DNA of 6,305 nt from JASLPR01 sp964496475 (lineage in GTDB: Bacteria; Chloroflexota; UBA11872; VXNJ01): the NCBI GenBank assembly GCA_964496475.1, contig CAZBZS010000077.1:1-6305 (forward strand), read 5' to 3'. Below, one piece after another: positions 1 to 6,276 of the stretch. Position 1 is the first letter of the stretch. Each line of letters begins with the position of its first letter. The notes beneath the pieces are model-generated. The model ran no database searches. It worked only from the letters and a program-made list of their open reading frames with translations, and was not told the DNA's origin. The translations under genes were made by a program, and so were the position numbers.

Positions 1-1
1 G

Positions 2-742
2 GCAGGAAGAGGAATCGGGCGGGCGGTGGCCCGGGACTTGGCCAAGTCTGGCGCAGATATCGGGATGTGTTCACGCTCGCGGGATGAGTTGGAGGTGCTA
101 GCGGCGGAAGTATCAGAAATGGGGAGGAAAGTTGTAGCTGTTCCCACTGACGTAGCAGAGTGGGAACAGGTCGAGGCTTTTGCTAGGGAGGTTAAACAAC
201 AACTTGGGCCGGTAGATCTTCTGTTCAACAATGCAGGAGTCAGTATGGATAACGGTCCGGTGACGGAGAGCAACCCGGCTACCTGGCGGCGTGTGATCGA
301 TATCAACCTAATGGGCATCTATCATGTAGCGCGCGCCTTTATCAACGATATGCCGCGTGGAGGCAATATCCTAAATACCGGTTCCGGAGCTGGAGAGAAC
401 CCACAGCCCAATGATTCATCCTACTGTGTATCGAAAGCCGGTTTGCATATGTTTACCGGGGTGCTTGCGCTGGAGGTTTGGGATCGAGGAATCTGTGTTA
501 ACACGCTGATTCCAGGTCCGGTGGCAACGCTTATTGCCACTTCTCAAACGGCTGTTTGGGGAACCGATGCGGACAGTGAGGAATTGATTCTGGCGGAATT
601 TCAGGGTAAGCCGGCTCCGCAGGCTCCCAGCGAATTAGTCAAATCGCCCAGTGAAGTGGCGGAATTTGCGCACTATATTTTCTCGCTTAGTGAAACCGGT
701 CCTACTGGGCAGGTATTTTCTATTGCACGCCGACCCTTCTGA
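2..742 (+). CDS. SDR family NAD(P)-dependent oxidoreductase, 5'-truncated by the window edge
   Basis: This is a classical short-chain dehydrogenase/reductase, a soluble NAD(P)(H)-dependent enzyme acting on alcohols or ketones; the substrate cannot be told. The frame is open to the window edge. The first codons read AGRGIGRAVARDLA, which is the TGxxxGIG nucleotide-binding motif, so the GTG at 26 lies inside the gene and is not the start; about 10-20 residues are missing. Numbering from base 2, the 246 residues show NNAG (LLFNNAGVS) near residue 76, a catalytic Ser in NTGSGAG, and YCVSK (YxxxK) with Tyr 13 residues after that Ser, the usual spacing. PGPV follows the active site as the usual PG turn. 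Basic residues after the second strand (CSRSRDE) suggest NADP(H) preference, an inference. The gene ends at TGA. Its codon use is more mixed and AT-tolerant than that of the aldo/keto reductase and sulfatase. The next gene starts 174 bp on, so co-transcription is uncertain. Confidence 0.93.
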   Translation, partial: AGRGIGRAVARDLAKSGADIGMCSRSRDELEVLAAEVSEMGRKVVAVPTDVAEWEQVEAFAREVKQQLGPVDLLFNNAGVSMDNGPVTESNPATWRRVIDINLMGIYHVARAFINDMPRGGNILNTGSGAGENPQPNDSSYCVSKAGLHMFTGVLALEVWDRGICVNTLIPGPVATLIATSQTAVWGTDADSEELILAEFQGKPAPQAPSELVKSPSEVAEFAHYIFSLSETGPTGQVFSIARRPF

Positions 743-831
743 ATTGCTATTCAAACTGGCCTACGGATTTATTAGGTATATCTACTAGGGCGAATCAACT
801 CATCTGCTTCGGCCAGCGTTATAGCCTCGCA

Positions 832-861
832 ATGACCACAATTGTTACAAATCGCTATAGT
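832..861 (+). promoter_or_regulatory. Candidate sigma-70-type promoter for the aldo/keto reductase
   Basis: A -35-like ATGACC (832-837, 4 of 6 to TTGACA) is followed after 18 bp by TATAGT (856-861, 5 of 6 to TATAAT). It would start transcription near 868, giving a leader of about 49 nt before the ATG at 917. It lies in the 174-bp gap after the upstream SDR, which is richer in A and T than the genes around it. The match is modest and based on Escherichia coli consensus, so it is only a candidate. Confidence 0.3.
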
Positions 862-916
862 ACCGATGGAGAAAACTTAACACAGGGATTAGGACAAAGA
901 AGACTAGGGTAGTTAC

Positions 917-1864
917 ATGACCGTCAACTCCTCCGACTCCATCGCCATTCGCCAGTTTGGCCGCCATGCCGACCGCGTCTCCATCATCGCCCTTGGCGGC
1001 GGTCACCTGGCCCGTCCGGGCATCGACGAGCAGGTCGCCATCGGCGCCATTCAGTCCGCTGTCGATCGCGGTATCACCTTCATCGACACCGCCTGGGACT
1101 ACGGCGACGGCATCAGCGAAACCCACATCGGCCGCGCTCTCAAAGGCCGCCGCGACCAGGTCTTCCTCGCCACCAAAGTCTGTGCCCGCGACGCCATCAC
1201 CGCCGCCGAGCAGATCGACGAAAGCCTCCACCGTCTCCAGACCGATCACGTCGACTTGCTCCAGCTCCACGAGTGCAACTACGACAACGACCCCGACCTG
1301 ATATTCAGCCCCGACGGTGCTATCCACGCCGTCCTCGACGCCCAGCGCCAGGGCAAGACCCGCTACATCGGCTTCACCGGCCACAAGCATCCGTCCATTC
1401 TTCTGGACATGATCGAGCGCGACGTCGAATGGGACGCCTGCCAGATGCCCATCAGCATCTTCGACAGCATGTTCCGCAGCTTCGCCACTCAGATCCTTCC
1501 CCTGGCACTCCAGCGCGGCATGGCCTGCATCGGCATGAAGTCCCTCGGCGGCTTCGGCCAGTTCATCACCGAGACCGATCTCACCCCCGCCGAGTGCCGC
1601 GGCTACGCTCTCTCCCAACCCATCACCACCCTCAGCTGCGGAGCCACTTCTATGGACGAGCTTGACCAGGACATCGCCATCGCCCTGAACTTTCAGCCTT
1701 TGTCCGAAGACGCCCAGGCCGCCCTGCGCAATCGAGTCCGCGACGTCGCCACCGACGGCCGCCACGAGTGGTTCAAGACCAACAACTTTTTCGATAACGG
1801 CTACCACCGCGACCAGCACGGATTTCCACAACAGGCCGATATTCGATCCCGCATGGGTTTCTAA
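917..1864 (+). CDS. Aldo/keto reductase
   Basis: This is a complete 315-residue aldo/keto reductase, a cytosolic NAD(P)H-dependent TIM-barrel enzyme that interconverts carbonyls and alcohols. The full catalytic tetrad is visible: Asp57 (FIDTA), Tyr62 (WDYGDG), Lys87 (FLATK) and His118 (LLQLHEC). IGFTGHKHP (151-159) and MKSLGG (207-212) fit later barrel strands. CGATSMDELDQD (241-252) occupies the cofactor-binding GxxxxxQ/E segment, but without the usual basic residue, so cofactor preference is open. Length is normal for the family. The ATG at 917 is supported by a weak TAGGG (905-909) seven bases upstream and by the barrel beginning soon after. Codons are strongly C-ending, unlike the SDR upstream and the Rieske gene downstream. 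The last residues, ADIRSRMGF, recur in a short remnant at 3845-3904. The substrate is unknown. Confidence 0.93.
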   Translation: MTVNSSDSIAIRQFGRHADRVSIIALGGGHLARPGIDEQVAIGAIQSAVDRGITFIDTAWDYGDGISETHIGRALKGRRDQVFLATKVCARDAITAAEQIDESLHRLQTDHVDLLQLHECNYDNDPDLIFSPDGAIHAVLDAQRQGKTRYIGFTGHKHPSILLDMIERDVEWDACQMPISIFDSMFRSFATQILPLALQRGMACIGMKSLGGFGQFITETDLTPAECRGYALSQPITTLSCGATSMDELDQDIAIALNFQPLSEDAQAALRNRVRDVATDGRHEWFKTNNFFDNGYHRDQHGFPQQADIRSRMGF

Positions 1865-1876
1865 AGCTCTCCCCTG

Positions 1877-1901
1877 ACGAGCCCGCCCGCCGCTCCACCA
1901 G
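1877..1901. repeat. 25-bp perfect direct repeat, copy 1
   Basis: These 25 bases, beginning ACGAGCCCGCCCGCC, recur identically at 3913-3937. Copy 1 starts 12 bp after the aldo/keto reductase stop codon. Similarity continues upstream into the last codons of that gene (D-I-R-S-R-M-x-F), so the shared unit is about 64 bp. The two copies bracket the Rieske gene in the same orientation. Confidence 0.85.
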
Positions 1902-1979
1902 TCCCAGGTCCAGCGCCTTCACCATCGCCGCCGTGCGGCTGGTCGTGCGATTCGAGCCCGGTGCGCCGTTCACTATTGC

Positions 1980-1994
1980 CAGCCAGCCTGGCTG
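1980..1994. promoter_or_regulatory. Perfect 7-1-7 inverted repeat upstream of the Rieske gene (candidate operator)
   Basis: CAGCCAG (1980-1986) and CTGGCTG (1988-1994) are exact reverse complements around a single C. The dyad centre lies about 70 bp before the Rieske ATG, where a dimeric regulator could bind. A one-base centre makes it a poor RNA hairpin, so a DNA operator is the more natural reading, although a shorter GCCAG/CTGGC stem with a 5-nt loop is also possible. No regulator gene lies in the window. Confidence 0.3.
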
Positions 1995-2041
1995 TTAGAC
2001 CGGGTAACCTCTAGGTCCATCACGTTCTTTAAGCAGCAGTC

Positions 2042-2049
2042 AGGAAAGG
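2042..2049 (+). promoter_or_regulatory. Ribosome binding site of the Rieske gene
   Basis: AGGAAAGG lies 8 bases before the ATG at 2058. It favours that start over the in-frame ATG at 2088 (residue 11), just before the conserved part of the Rieske domain begins at VRACLVSEL. The second ATG has only a weak purine run (GGGAAA) directly adjoining it. Confidence 0.6.
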
Positions 2050-2057
2050 CGCCCCGC

Positions 2058-3800
2058 ATGGGTAATTCACGCGTAAACGACGGGAAAATGGTCAGGGCCT
2101 GCTTGGTTTCGGAACTCGATTCGGTCACGGGAAAAGTTGTTGCCGCCGGTGGCCGCTCCGTCCTCGTCCTGATGAACAACGGAGCCGCCTACGCCCTCGA
2201 CAATCGTTGTCCGCACATGGGATTTCCGCTTCATCGTGGCACGGTCCGCGACGGCATCCTCACCTGCCATTGGCACCACGCCAAATTCGATGTTGCCAGC
2301 GGTTGCACATTCGATCCTTTTGCGGACGATATAACGAAGTTTCGCACCGAAATTCGAGACGGCGCGGTGTGGGTGGACCCGGACCCCATTGAAGAGGACC
2401 GCCTTCGGAATTGGACTCGAAAACTGGAGGACGGATTAGAGCAAGACATACGCCTGGCGGTTGCCAAAAGCGCCATCGGGCTTCACGAACTGGGTGCCGG
2501 TGCGGATGTACTTCGCCGGGCCGTGCTCTTCGGAGCCCGAAATCGCGCCGCCGGGTGGAGCATGGGATTAAGCATTCTCACCTGTCTAGCTAACGTTCTT
2601 CCGGATCTTAACGAAGACGACCGTCCCCTTGCCCTATATCAAGGGGTAACTCAGGTCGCCACCTCGACCTCTGGACAGTCCCCCAGATTCGACCTCAGGC
2701 CGATGGAGACCAACAACAGGGACCCTTCCGTCTACCTGGACTGGTTCAGGCGATTCGTCGAGGTTCGAAGCCCTGCAGCGGCCGAGCGCTGTCTGCGCAC
2801 GGCGATAGATATCGGACTCGATCAGCCGGAAATCGCCGATATGATTTTCGCGGCCTGTACAGACCATCTGTATTTAGATACCGGGCACACGCTCGATTCC
2901 GCGAACAAGGCCTTCGAGTTGCTGGATCACATAGGTTGGGAGCACGCCGGGGATGTGCTTACCTCGCTCGTGCCGGCGATCACCGGGGCACAGCGGATGG
3001 AGGAGACCTCCAGTTGGACCCATCCGGTCGATCTCTCGGTCTTGCTCAAGAGGACTTACTCCGAACTCGACGCCGCCCTTGATCGGCCCCGGAAAACGAA
3101 CCCTACCTGGTCGGATCGGGAGCAGCTTGCCGAGACGATCCTGGGTACCGACCCGGAACGGACTCTGGAGGATTTGCTCCATGCCGTGAAGGCGGGAGCG
3201 CCATTAATGGAGCTCTCGTCAACAGTCGCCTATGCCGCCGCCATGCGGTTGGTACATTTCCACACTTTCAATGAGGTTGGAGACTGGAACACCGTCCACC
3301 ATACGTTTACGTACGCGAACGCCGTGGATCAGGCCATTCGACGAGCGCCTTCTAAGTATCTGGCACGGGCGATCTTCGATGGGGCGATGAGTGTCTACCT
3401 TGACCGATTCTTGAACGTTCCAAAGGCCTCGCTTCCACTCGGCGAAGGCGGAGGTGCGACCGATGTGGACATCCTGGCGCGTTTCGACACCCAGCAAAAC
3501 GTGGACGAAACGGCGCACCTAGTGGCCACTGCCCTGAAGGACGGTCGCCACGAAGCGGTGGTACGCCTTCTCGGCCGAGCGATGCTCAGGGAGGATTCGG
3601 GGTTCCATCAGTTTCAGATGTTTGAAGCGGCGGTGAGGCAATACCGAAACTTCGAGGGCTCGGAAATGGGTAATCACGTGCTTATCGGCGCGTCGAGGTT
3701 TCTCACCGCGTTCTCACCTACTATCAGGTCCGCCAGCCAAACCTTTGAAATCGCTGCCCGTTTGAACAGGGGTGAAGCCTTGCATGAGAACGAGGTCTAG
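2058..3800 (+). CDS. Rieske [2Fe-2S] protein with a large unassigned C-terminal domain
   Basis: Residues 11-108 form a Rieske ferredoxin-type domain. Cys51 and His53 (CPHMGFPLH) and Cys70 and His73 (CHWHH) are the four cluster ligands of the CxH/CxxH motif. Such a domain passes single electrons. The remaining roughly 470 residues look mainly helical and match no family I can name. They do not resemble the catalytic domain of aromatic-ring dioxygenases, whose full metal-site pattern I do not find. They are rich in His in conserved-looking settings: DH at 269-270, H277, DHIGWEH at 290-296, and HFHTFNEVGDWNTVHH at 400-415. This suggests, as inference, a metal site fed by the Rieske cluster. No signal peptide or membrane segment is evident, so it is probably cytosolic. 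Codon use is more mixed than in the flanking genes. The gene is bracketed by 25-bp direct repeats and aldo/keto reductase tails, consistent with acquisition. It ends at TAG. No reductase partner lies nearby. Confidence 0.88.
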   Translation: MGNSRVNDGKMVRACLVSELDSVTGKVVAAGGRSVLVLMNNGAAYALDNRCPHMGFPLHRGTVRDGILTCHWHHAKFDVASGCTFDPFADDITKFRTEIRDGAVWVDPDPIEEDRLRNWTRKLEDGLEQDIRLAVAKSAIGLHELGAGADVLRRAVLFGARNRAAGWSMGLSILTCLANVLPDLNEDDRPLALYQGVTQVATSTSGQSPRFDLRPMETNNRDPSVYLDWFRRFVEVRSPAAAERCLRTAIDIGLDQPEIADMIFAACTDHLYLDTGHTLDSANKAFELLDHIGWEHAGDVLTSLVPAITGAQRMEETSSWTHPVDLSVLLKRTYSELDAALDRPRKTNPTWSDREQLAETILGTDPERTLEDLLHAVKAGAPLMELSSTVAYAAAMRLVHFHTFNEVGDWNTVHHTFTYANAVDQAIRRAPSKYLARAIFDGAMSVYLDRFLNVPKASLPLGEGGGATDVDILARFDTQQNVDETAHLVATALKDGRHEAVVRLLGRAMLREDSGFHQFQMFEAAVRQYRNFEGSEMGNHVLIGASRFLTAFSPTIRSASQTFEIAARLNRGEALHENEV

Positions 3801-3844
3801 AGGCGAACTGCGACCCCGGCAACACGATCCAATTCTCGTAATTG

Positions 3845-3904
3845 TTTCCTCGGGAACAGACGCGCTACAGCGCCGACATCCGCTCCCGCATGAACTTCCC
3901 CTAG
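3845..3904 (+). pseudogene. C-terminal remnant of a second aldo/keto reductase
   Basis: The frame from 3845 to the TAG at 3902-3904 reads FPREQTRYSADIRSRMNFP. The reductase at 917-1864 ends YHRDQHGFPQQADIRSRMGF. The shared (R-[DE]-Q)...ADIRSRMxF core, followed 8 bp later by the 25-bp repeat, shows common ancestry of the two 3' ends. An in-frame TAA at 3839-3841 closes the frame, so nothing else of the reductase survives here. The Rieske gene lies where the body would be expected. Codons are C-ending like the reductase and unlike the Rieske gene. It is too short to be a working gene. Confidence 0.55.
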
Positions 3905-3912
3905 CTCCGCCT

Positions 3913-3937
3913 ACGAGCCCGCCCGCCGCTCCACCAG
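3913..3937. repeat. 25-bp perfect direct repeat, copy 2
   Basis: This copy is identical to 1877-1901 and in the same orientation, about 2.04 kb away. It starts 8 bp after the stop of the reductase remnant and ends 7 bp before the stop codon of the minus-strand SDR. The position relative to a reductase-type 3' end is the same as in copy 1, so this is a duplicated gene end rather than an independent insertion-sequence footprint. Confidence 0.85.
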
Positions 3938-3944
3938 CCCACCC

Positions 3945-4622
3945 CTAAACCTCCACCGGCTCCCCCGCCCAGAATAGCGTCCCCGTCGGCCCTTCCGGCG
4001 GTAGCAGCGCCAGCTTCACTACCGTCTCCGCGTCCTTCGCCCAGTACCGTTTTCCGGCCCGCACGCACACTGCGTTCACCTTCATGTCCGTTTTCTCATC
4101 ATCGCAATCCACCGCCAGCACCCGCGTCGCCGCGTTCACCGCCGCATAGACGATGTGATCCGGTTCCCCCGACTTCGCCTTCTCCGGCAGCCCCACGTCG
4201 CTCGAGACGTTCACTATCCGCCCGTAGCCTCCACGCTGCATCAGCTGCCCGAATCCGCGCCCGGTTCGTAGCATTCCCGATGCTTCATCCGACAACCCGA
4301 ATCCCGCCACCCCCACCCCCTGCGACACCTCGCCCGCGCCGGCCTCGGACGAATAAGCGTTCACCAGGATGTCCACCCTTCCCAGCGCCGCCGCCACGAA
4401 TCCCACCGCCCGACCCACGCTCCGCCCGTCATCGGGATCAAGCTGCACGTACAGAATGCTGTGGCCTTCCCCGTCCAGTTCCTGCACCGCCCACGCTCCC
4501 TGCGCCTCGTCATCGCTCGTCAACACCACCCGCGTCCCGGCCTCCGCTAGGCGTCGGCAGATTTCCAGGCCAATCCCCTCCTCCCCACCCGTCACCACCG
4601 CCACCCGTTTCGCCTTCGCCAT
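3945..4622 (-). CDS. Divergent carbonyl-reductase-like SDR with altered catalytic residues
   Basis: This 225-residue protein has the SDR fold. VVTGGEEGIG (9-18) is the nucleotide-binding loop, GRVDILVN (81-88) the fourth strand, and IVNVSS (136-141) carries the catalytic Ser. The opening (EICRRLAEAGTRVVLTS) and the end (ETVVKLALLPPEGPTG) resemble the carbonyl reductase 1 / plant menthol dehydrogenase type. Several signature residues are changed. NNAG is NAYS (88-91), YxxxK is YAAVN (Tyr159, Asn163 for Lys), the PG after strand six is AGKR, and an Arg that often contacts NADP phosphate in this type is Asp (SDDE). The Ser-Tyr gap is also longer than usual. It may bind a nucleotide without being a standard oxidoreductase, or be decaying, although the frame is intact. 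The start is backed by GGAAGG five bases upstream (4628-4633). It runs opposite to its neighbours and ends next to repeat copy 2. Confidence 0.82.
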   Translation of the reverse strand: MAKAKRVAVVTGGEEGIGLEICRRLAEAGTRVVLTSDDEAQGAWAVQELDGEGHSILYVQLDPDDGRSVGRAVGFVAAALGRVDILVNAYSSEAGAGEVSQGVGVAGFGLSDEASGMLRTGRGFGQLMQRGGYGRIVNVSSDVGLPEKAKSGEPDHIVYAAVNAATRVLAVDCDDEKTDMKVNAVCVRAGKRYWAKDAETVVKLALLPPEGPTGTLFWAGEPVEV

Positions 4623-4857
4623 TGGTCCCTTCCATTCACGGCGCGGCCTCTGCGATAACGAATACCGCCTCAGCAGCCACCATTCCCCATCAGACTACCG
4701 CCTTCCGCCCCCTCCGTGCCCAATTGCATTCGTCCCCCTCCCCGGCGCACAATGAACCATCTGCCATCCGCCTTCCGTACCGTGCGACTCCCCTCGCAAC
4801 CGCTTAACACTCTACGCCACAGTCCAGACCTTTCGATCCAGGAGACCGCCCGCACTC
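4623..4857. other. Intergenic region between two divergent genes
   Basis: This 235-bp stretch must hold the promoters of the minus-strand SDR and the plus-strand sulfatase, since both genes begin at its edges. I see no convincing -35/-10 pair, hairpin or operator. CCGCCTTCCG occurs twice (4698-4707 and 4768-4777), which may be chance in pyrimidine-rich DNA. Proline- and arginine-rich frames across it are composition effects. Confidence 0.4.
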
Positions 4858-6276
4858 ATGCGCAAGCCCAACTTCCTCATCATCATGTCCGACGAGCACG
4901 ATCCCGGTGTCAGCAGCCCCTACGGCCACCCCTTCGTCCGCACCCCAAATCTCCAACGATTCGCCGACTCAGCCGCCATCTTCCAGCACGCCTACTGCAA
5001 CTCCCCTCTCTGCGTTCCCTCCCGGGCGTCCTTCATGACCGGCAAACACCTCCATCGCGTCAAAGTCTGGGACAACAGCGTGCCTCTCGCTCCCGACGAG
5101 CCCACCTGGGCCCACCGCATGAACAACGCCGGCTACGAAACCTGCCTCGCCGGCAAGATGCACTTCATCGGCCCGGACCAGATGCATGGCTTCACCCGCC
5201 GCATCGTCCCCGACATCCACGGCATGGGCGGTGGCGGCTCCAACCTTCCCGACTGGGGCACCGGCAAGTTTCGCGATATGAGCGAGCGCCTCCTCGAAGA
5301 GCCCGGACCCGGCGACCATGAGCACATGGACTAGGACGACGAAGTCGTCCGCCGATCCGCCACCTACCTCTCCGAGCCCGCCCGTCACGAACAGCCCTGG
5401 GTCCTCTGCGCCTCCATCTTCACCCCCCACTTCCCGTTCATCGCCCGCGAAGAGTTCTACCAGCACTACTACCCCGAACAGGCCGACCTTCCCAACATCC
5501 CGGACGGCCATCTTGACGGTCTCCACCCCCAGAGCAAGCGCCTGCGCCGCCACTTCACCACCGAAAACATTCCAGAGGAGCAAATACGCAAAGCCCGCGC
5601 TGCCTACTACGGCCTCGTTGAATTCTGCGATACCCGCGTTGGCGCCATCCTCGACGCTCTCGACGCCAACGGCCTGGCCGACAACACCATCGTCGCCTAC
5701 GTGTCCGATCACGGCGAGATGAACGGCGAGCACGGCATGTGGTACAAGTGCTCCTTCTACGAGCAATCATCCCGTATTCCCTTCATCATCCGCTGGCCTG
5801 GCGTCACCGAGCCCGGCAGCCGCTTCGACACGATCACCTCCCTGCTCGACCTTATCCGCACCATGCTAGAGGTCGCTGGCGCTGAAACGTCCGGCACCGA
5901 TGGGACCAGCCTCGCGCCCGTTTTGAACGGCGAAGTCGAAGATGGCGGAGGAATCGCACTTTGCGAATACGAAGCGCACGGCGTCGACCGCCCCGGCCGC
6001 ATGGTCCGCCGCGGCCAGTACAAGCTGAACTACTACCTCGACGAGCCTTCCGAGCTTTTCAATCTCGAAGTCGACCCAGGCGAAATGAACGATCTCGCCG
6101 GTTCTCCCGAGCACGCCGGCCTCATTGATGAACTCACCGAAATCGTGCTCACCGACTGGGACCCGGAAGCCATCGACCAGCACGTCCGCCGCACCCAGAA
6201 ATACCGCCAGCTCATCGCCGCCGCTACCAAAGGCAAGGCCCTGAGCCCGTCCTGGCGCAACGGCAAATACGGATAA
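4858..6276 (+). pseudogene. Choline-sulfatase-like sulfatase interrupted by one in-frame TAG
   Basis: The 473-codon frame encodes a type I sulfatase, which hydrolyses sulfate esters using formylglycine made from an active-site Cys. Signature residues are all present: Cys52 in LCVPSRASFMTGK (CxPSR), metal ligands near Asp12 and Asp284-His285 (SDHGE), Lys100 and His102 (AGKMHFIGPDQMHGF), His191 (TPHFPF) and Lys297. GKMHxxGPDQxHGF and MDxDDEV recall choline-sulfatase BetC, though the substrate here is not proven. Codon 159 (5332-5334) is TAG where BetC-type proteins have Tyr, and the frame continues with sulfatase sequence on both sides. Taken literally, the first product (158 residues) has the Cys but lacks the later metal ligands, so neither half should work. 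There is no signal peptide, so it would be cytosolic. The ATG at 4858 has AGGAG 13 bases upstream, a rather long spacing. No formylglycine-generating enzyme is in the window. Confidence 0.88.
5332..5334 (+). other. Premature amber codon within the sulfatase frame
   Basis: The local codons are ATG GAC TAG GAC GAC GAA, reading M-D-stop-D-D-E. BetC-type sulfatases have M-E-Y-D-D-E-V here, so a single TAC or TAT to TAG change explains it. The Rieske gene and the minus-strand SDR both end at TAG, which argues that TAG is a normal stop in this genome. A read or assembly error, a true nonsense mutation or readthrough all remain possible. Confidence 0.85.

Larger units (their letters stand above)
1877..1994 (-). 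other. Possible 3'-terminal remnant of a convergent gene
   Basis: On the minus strand the frame from 1994 down to 1877 is open after a TAA at 1995-1997. It reads a protein-like stretch containing WLAIVNGAPGSN and later MVKALDLGLVERRAGS. At the second repeat copy the same LVERRAGS is followed directly by a stop codon (TAG). Here the stop is replaced by TCA and the frame runs on antisense to the aldo/keto reductase. This would fit the tail of a former gene convergent with the reductase. I recognise no family, and chance in GC-rich DNA is a real alternative. Confidence 0.2.

Noticed and set aside
26..28. GTG as the start of the first SDR
   Set aside because: The Rossmann motif GRGIG is encoded upstream of it in the same frame, so the true start lies before the window.
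838..845. Palindrome ACAATTGT upstream of the aldo/keto reductase
   Set aside because: It is only 8 bp with no extension of symmetry, so chance is adequate.
845..1831. Long minus-strand open frame (328 residues) opposite the aldo/keto reductase
   Set aside because: It is Val/Ala/Gly/Asp-rich low-complexity sequence arising from the C-ending codon bias of the real gene on the other strand, with no motif; the plus-strand frame has a full catalytic tetrad.
3830..3847. Possible terminator after the Rieske gene: CAATT/AATTG stem with a 5-base loop followed by TTT
   Set aside because: The stem is only 5 bp, is AT-rich, and is followed by just three T residues, so it is too weak to call.
1877..3937. 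The pair of direct repeats as transposon target-site duplications or att sites
   Set aside because: There is no transposase, integrase or terminal inverted repeat between them, and similarity extends into reductase codons, so duplicated gene ends explain them better.
4280..4807. Proline/arginine-rich plus-strand open frames over the minus-strand SDR and its upstream gap
   Set aside because: They are antisense shadows of GC-rich coding sequence, without family motifs or a convincing ribosome binding site.
5375..5389. Apparent third partial copy of the 25-bp repeat (CGAGCCCGCCCG) inside the sulfatase
   Set aside because: Only about 12 bases match and they encode in-frame sulfatase residues (SEPAR), so it is a coincidence of GC-rich codons.
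5318..5722. Plus-strand open frame overlapping the sulfatase amber codon, which could suggest a frameshift
   Set aside because: It is Ser/Thr/Pro-rich with no sulfatase motif. The original frame continues with recognisable sulfatase residues (TPHFPF, SDHGE), so there is a single nonsense codon and no frameshift.
4969..5766. Long minus-strand open frame opposite the sulfatase
   Set aside because: It has the same compositional cause. The plus strand carries the sulfatase signature motifs on both sides of the amber codon.
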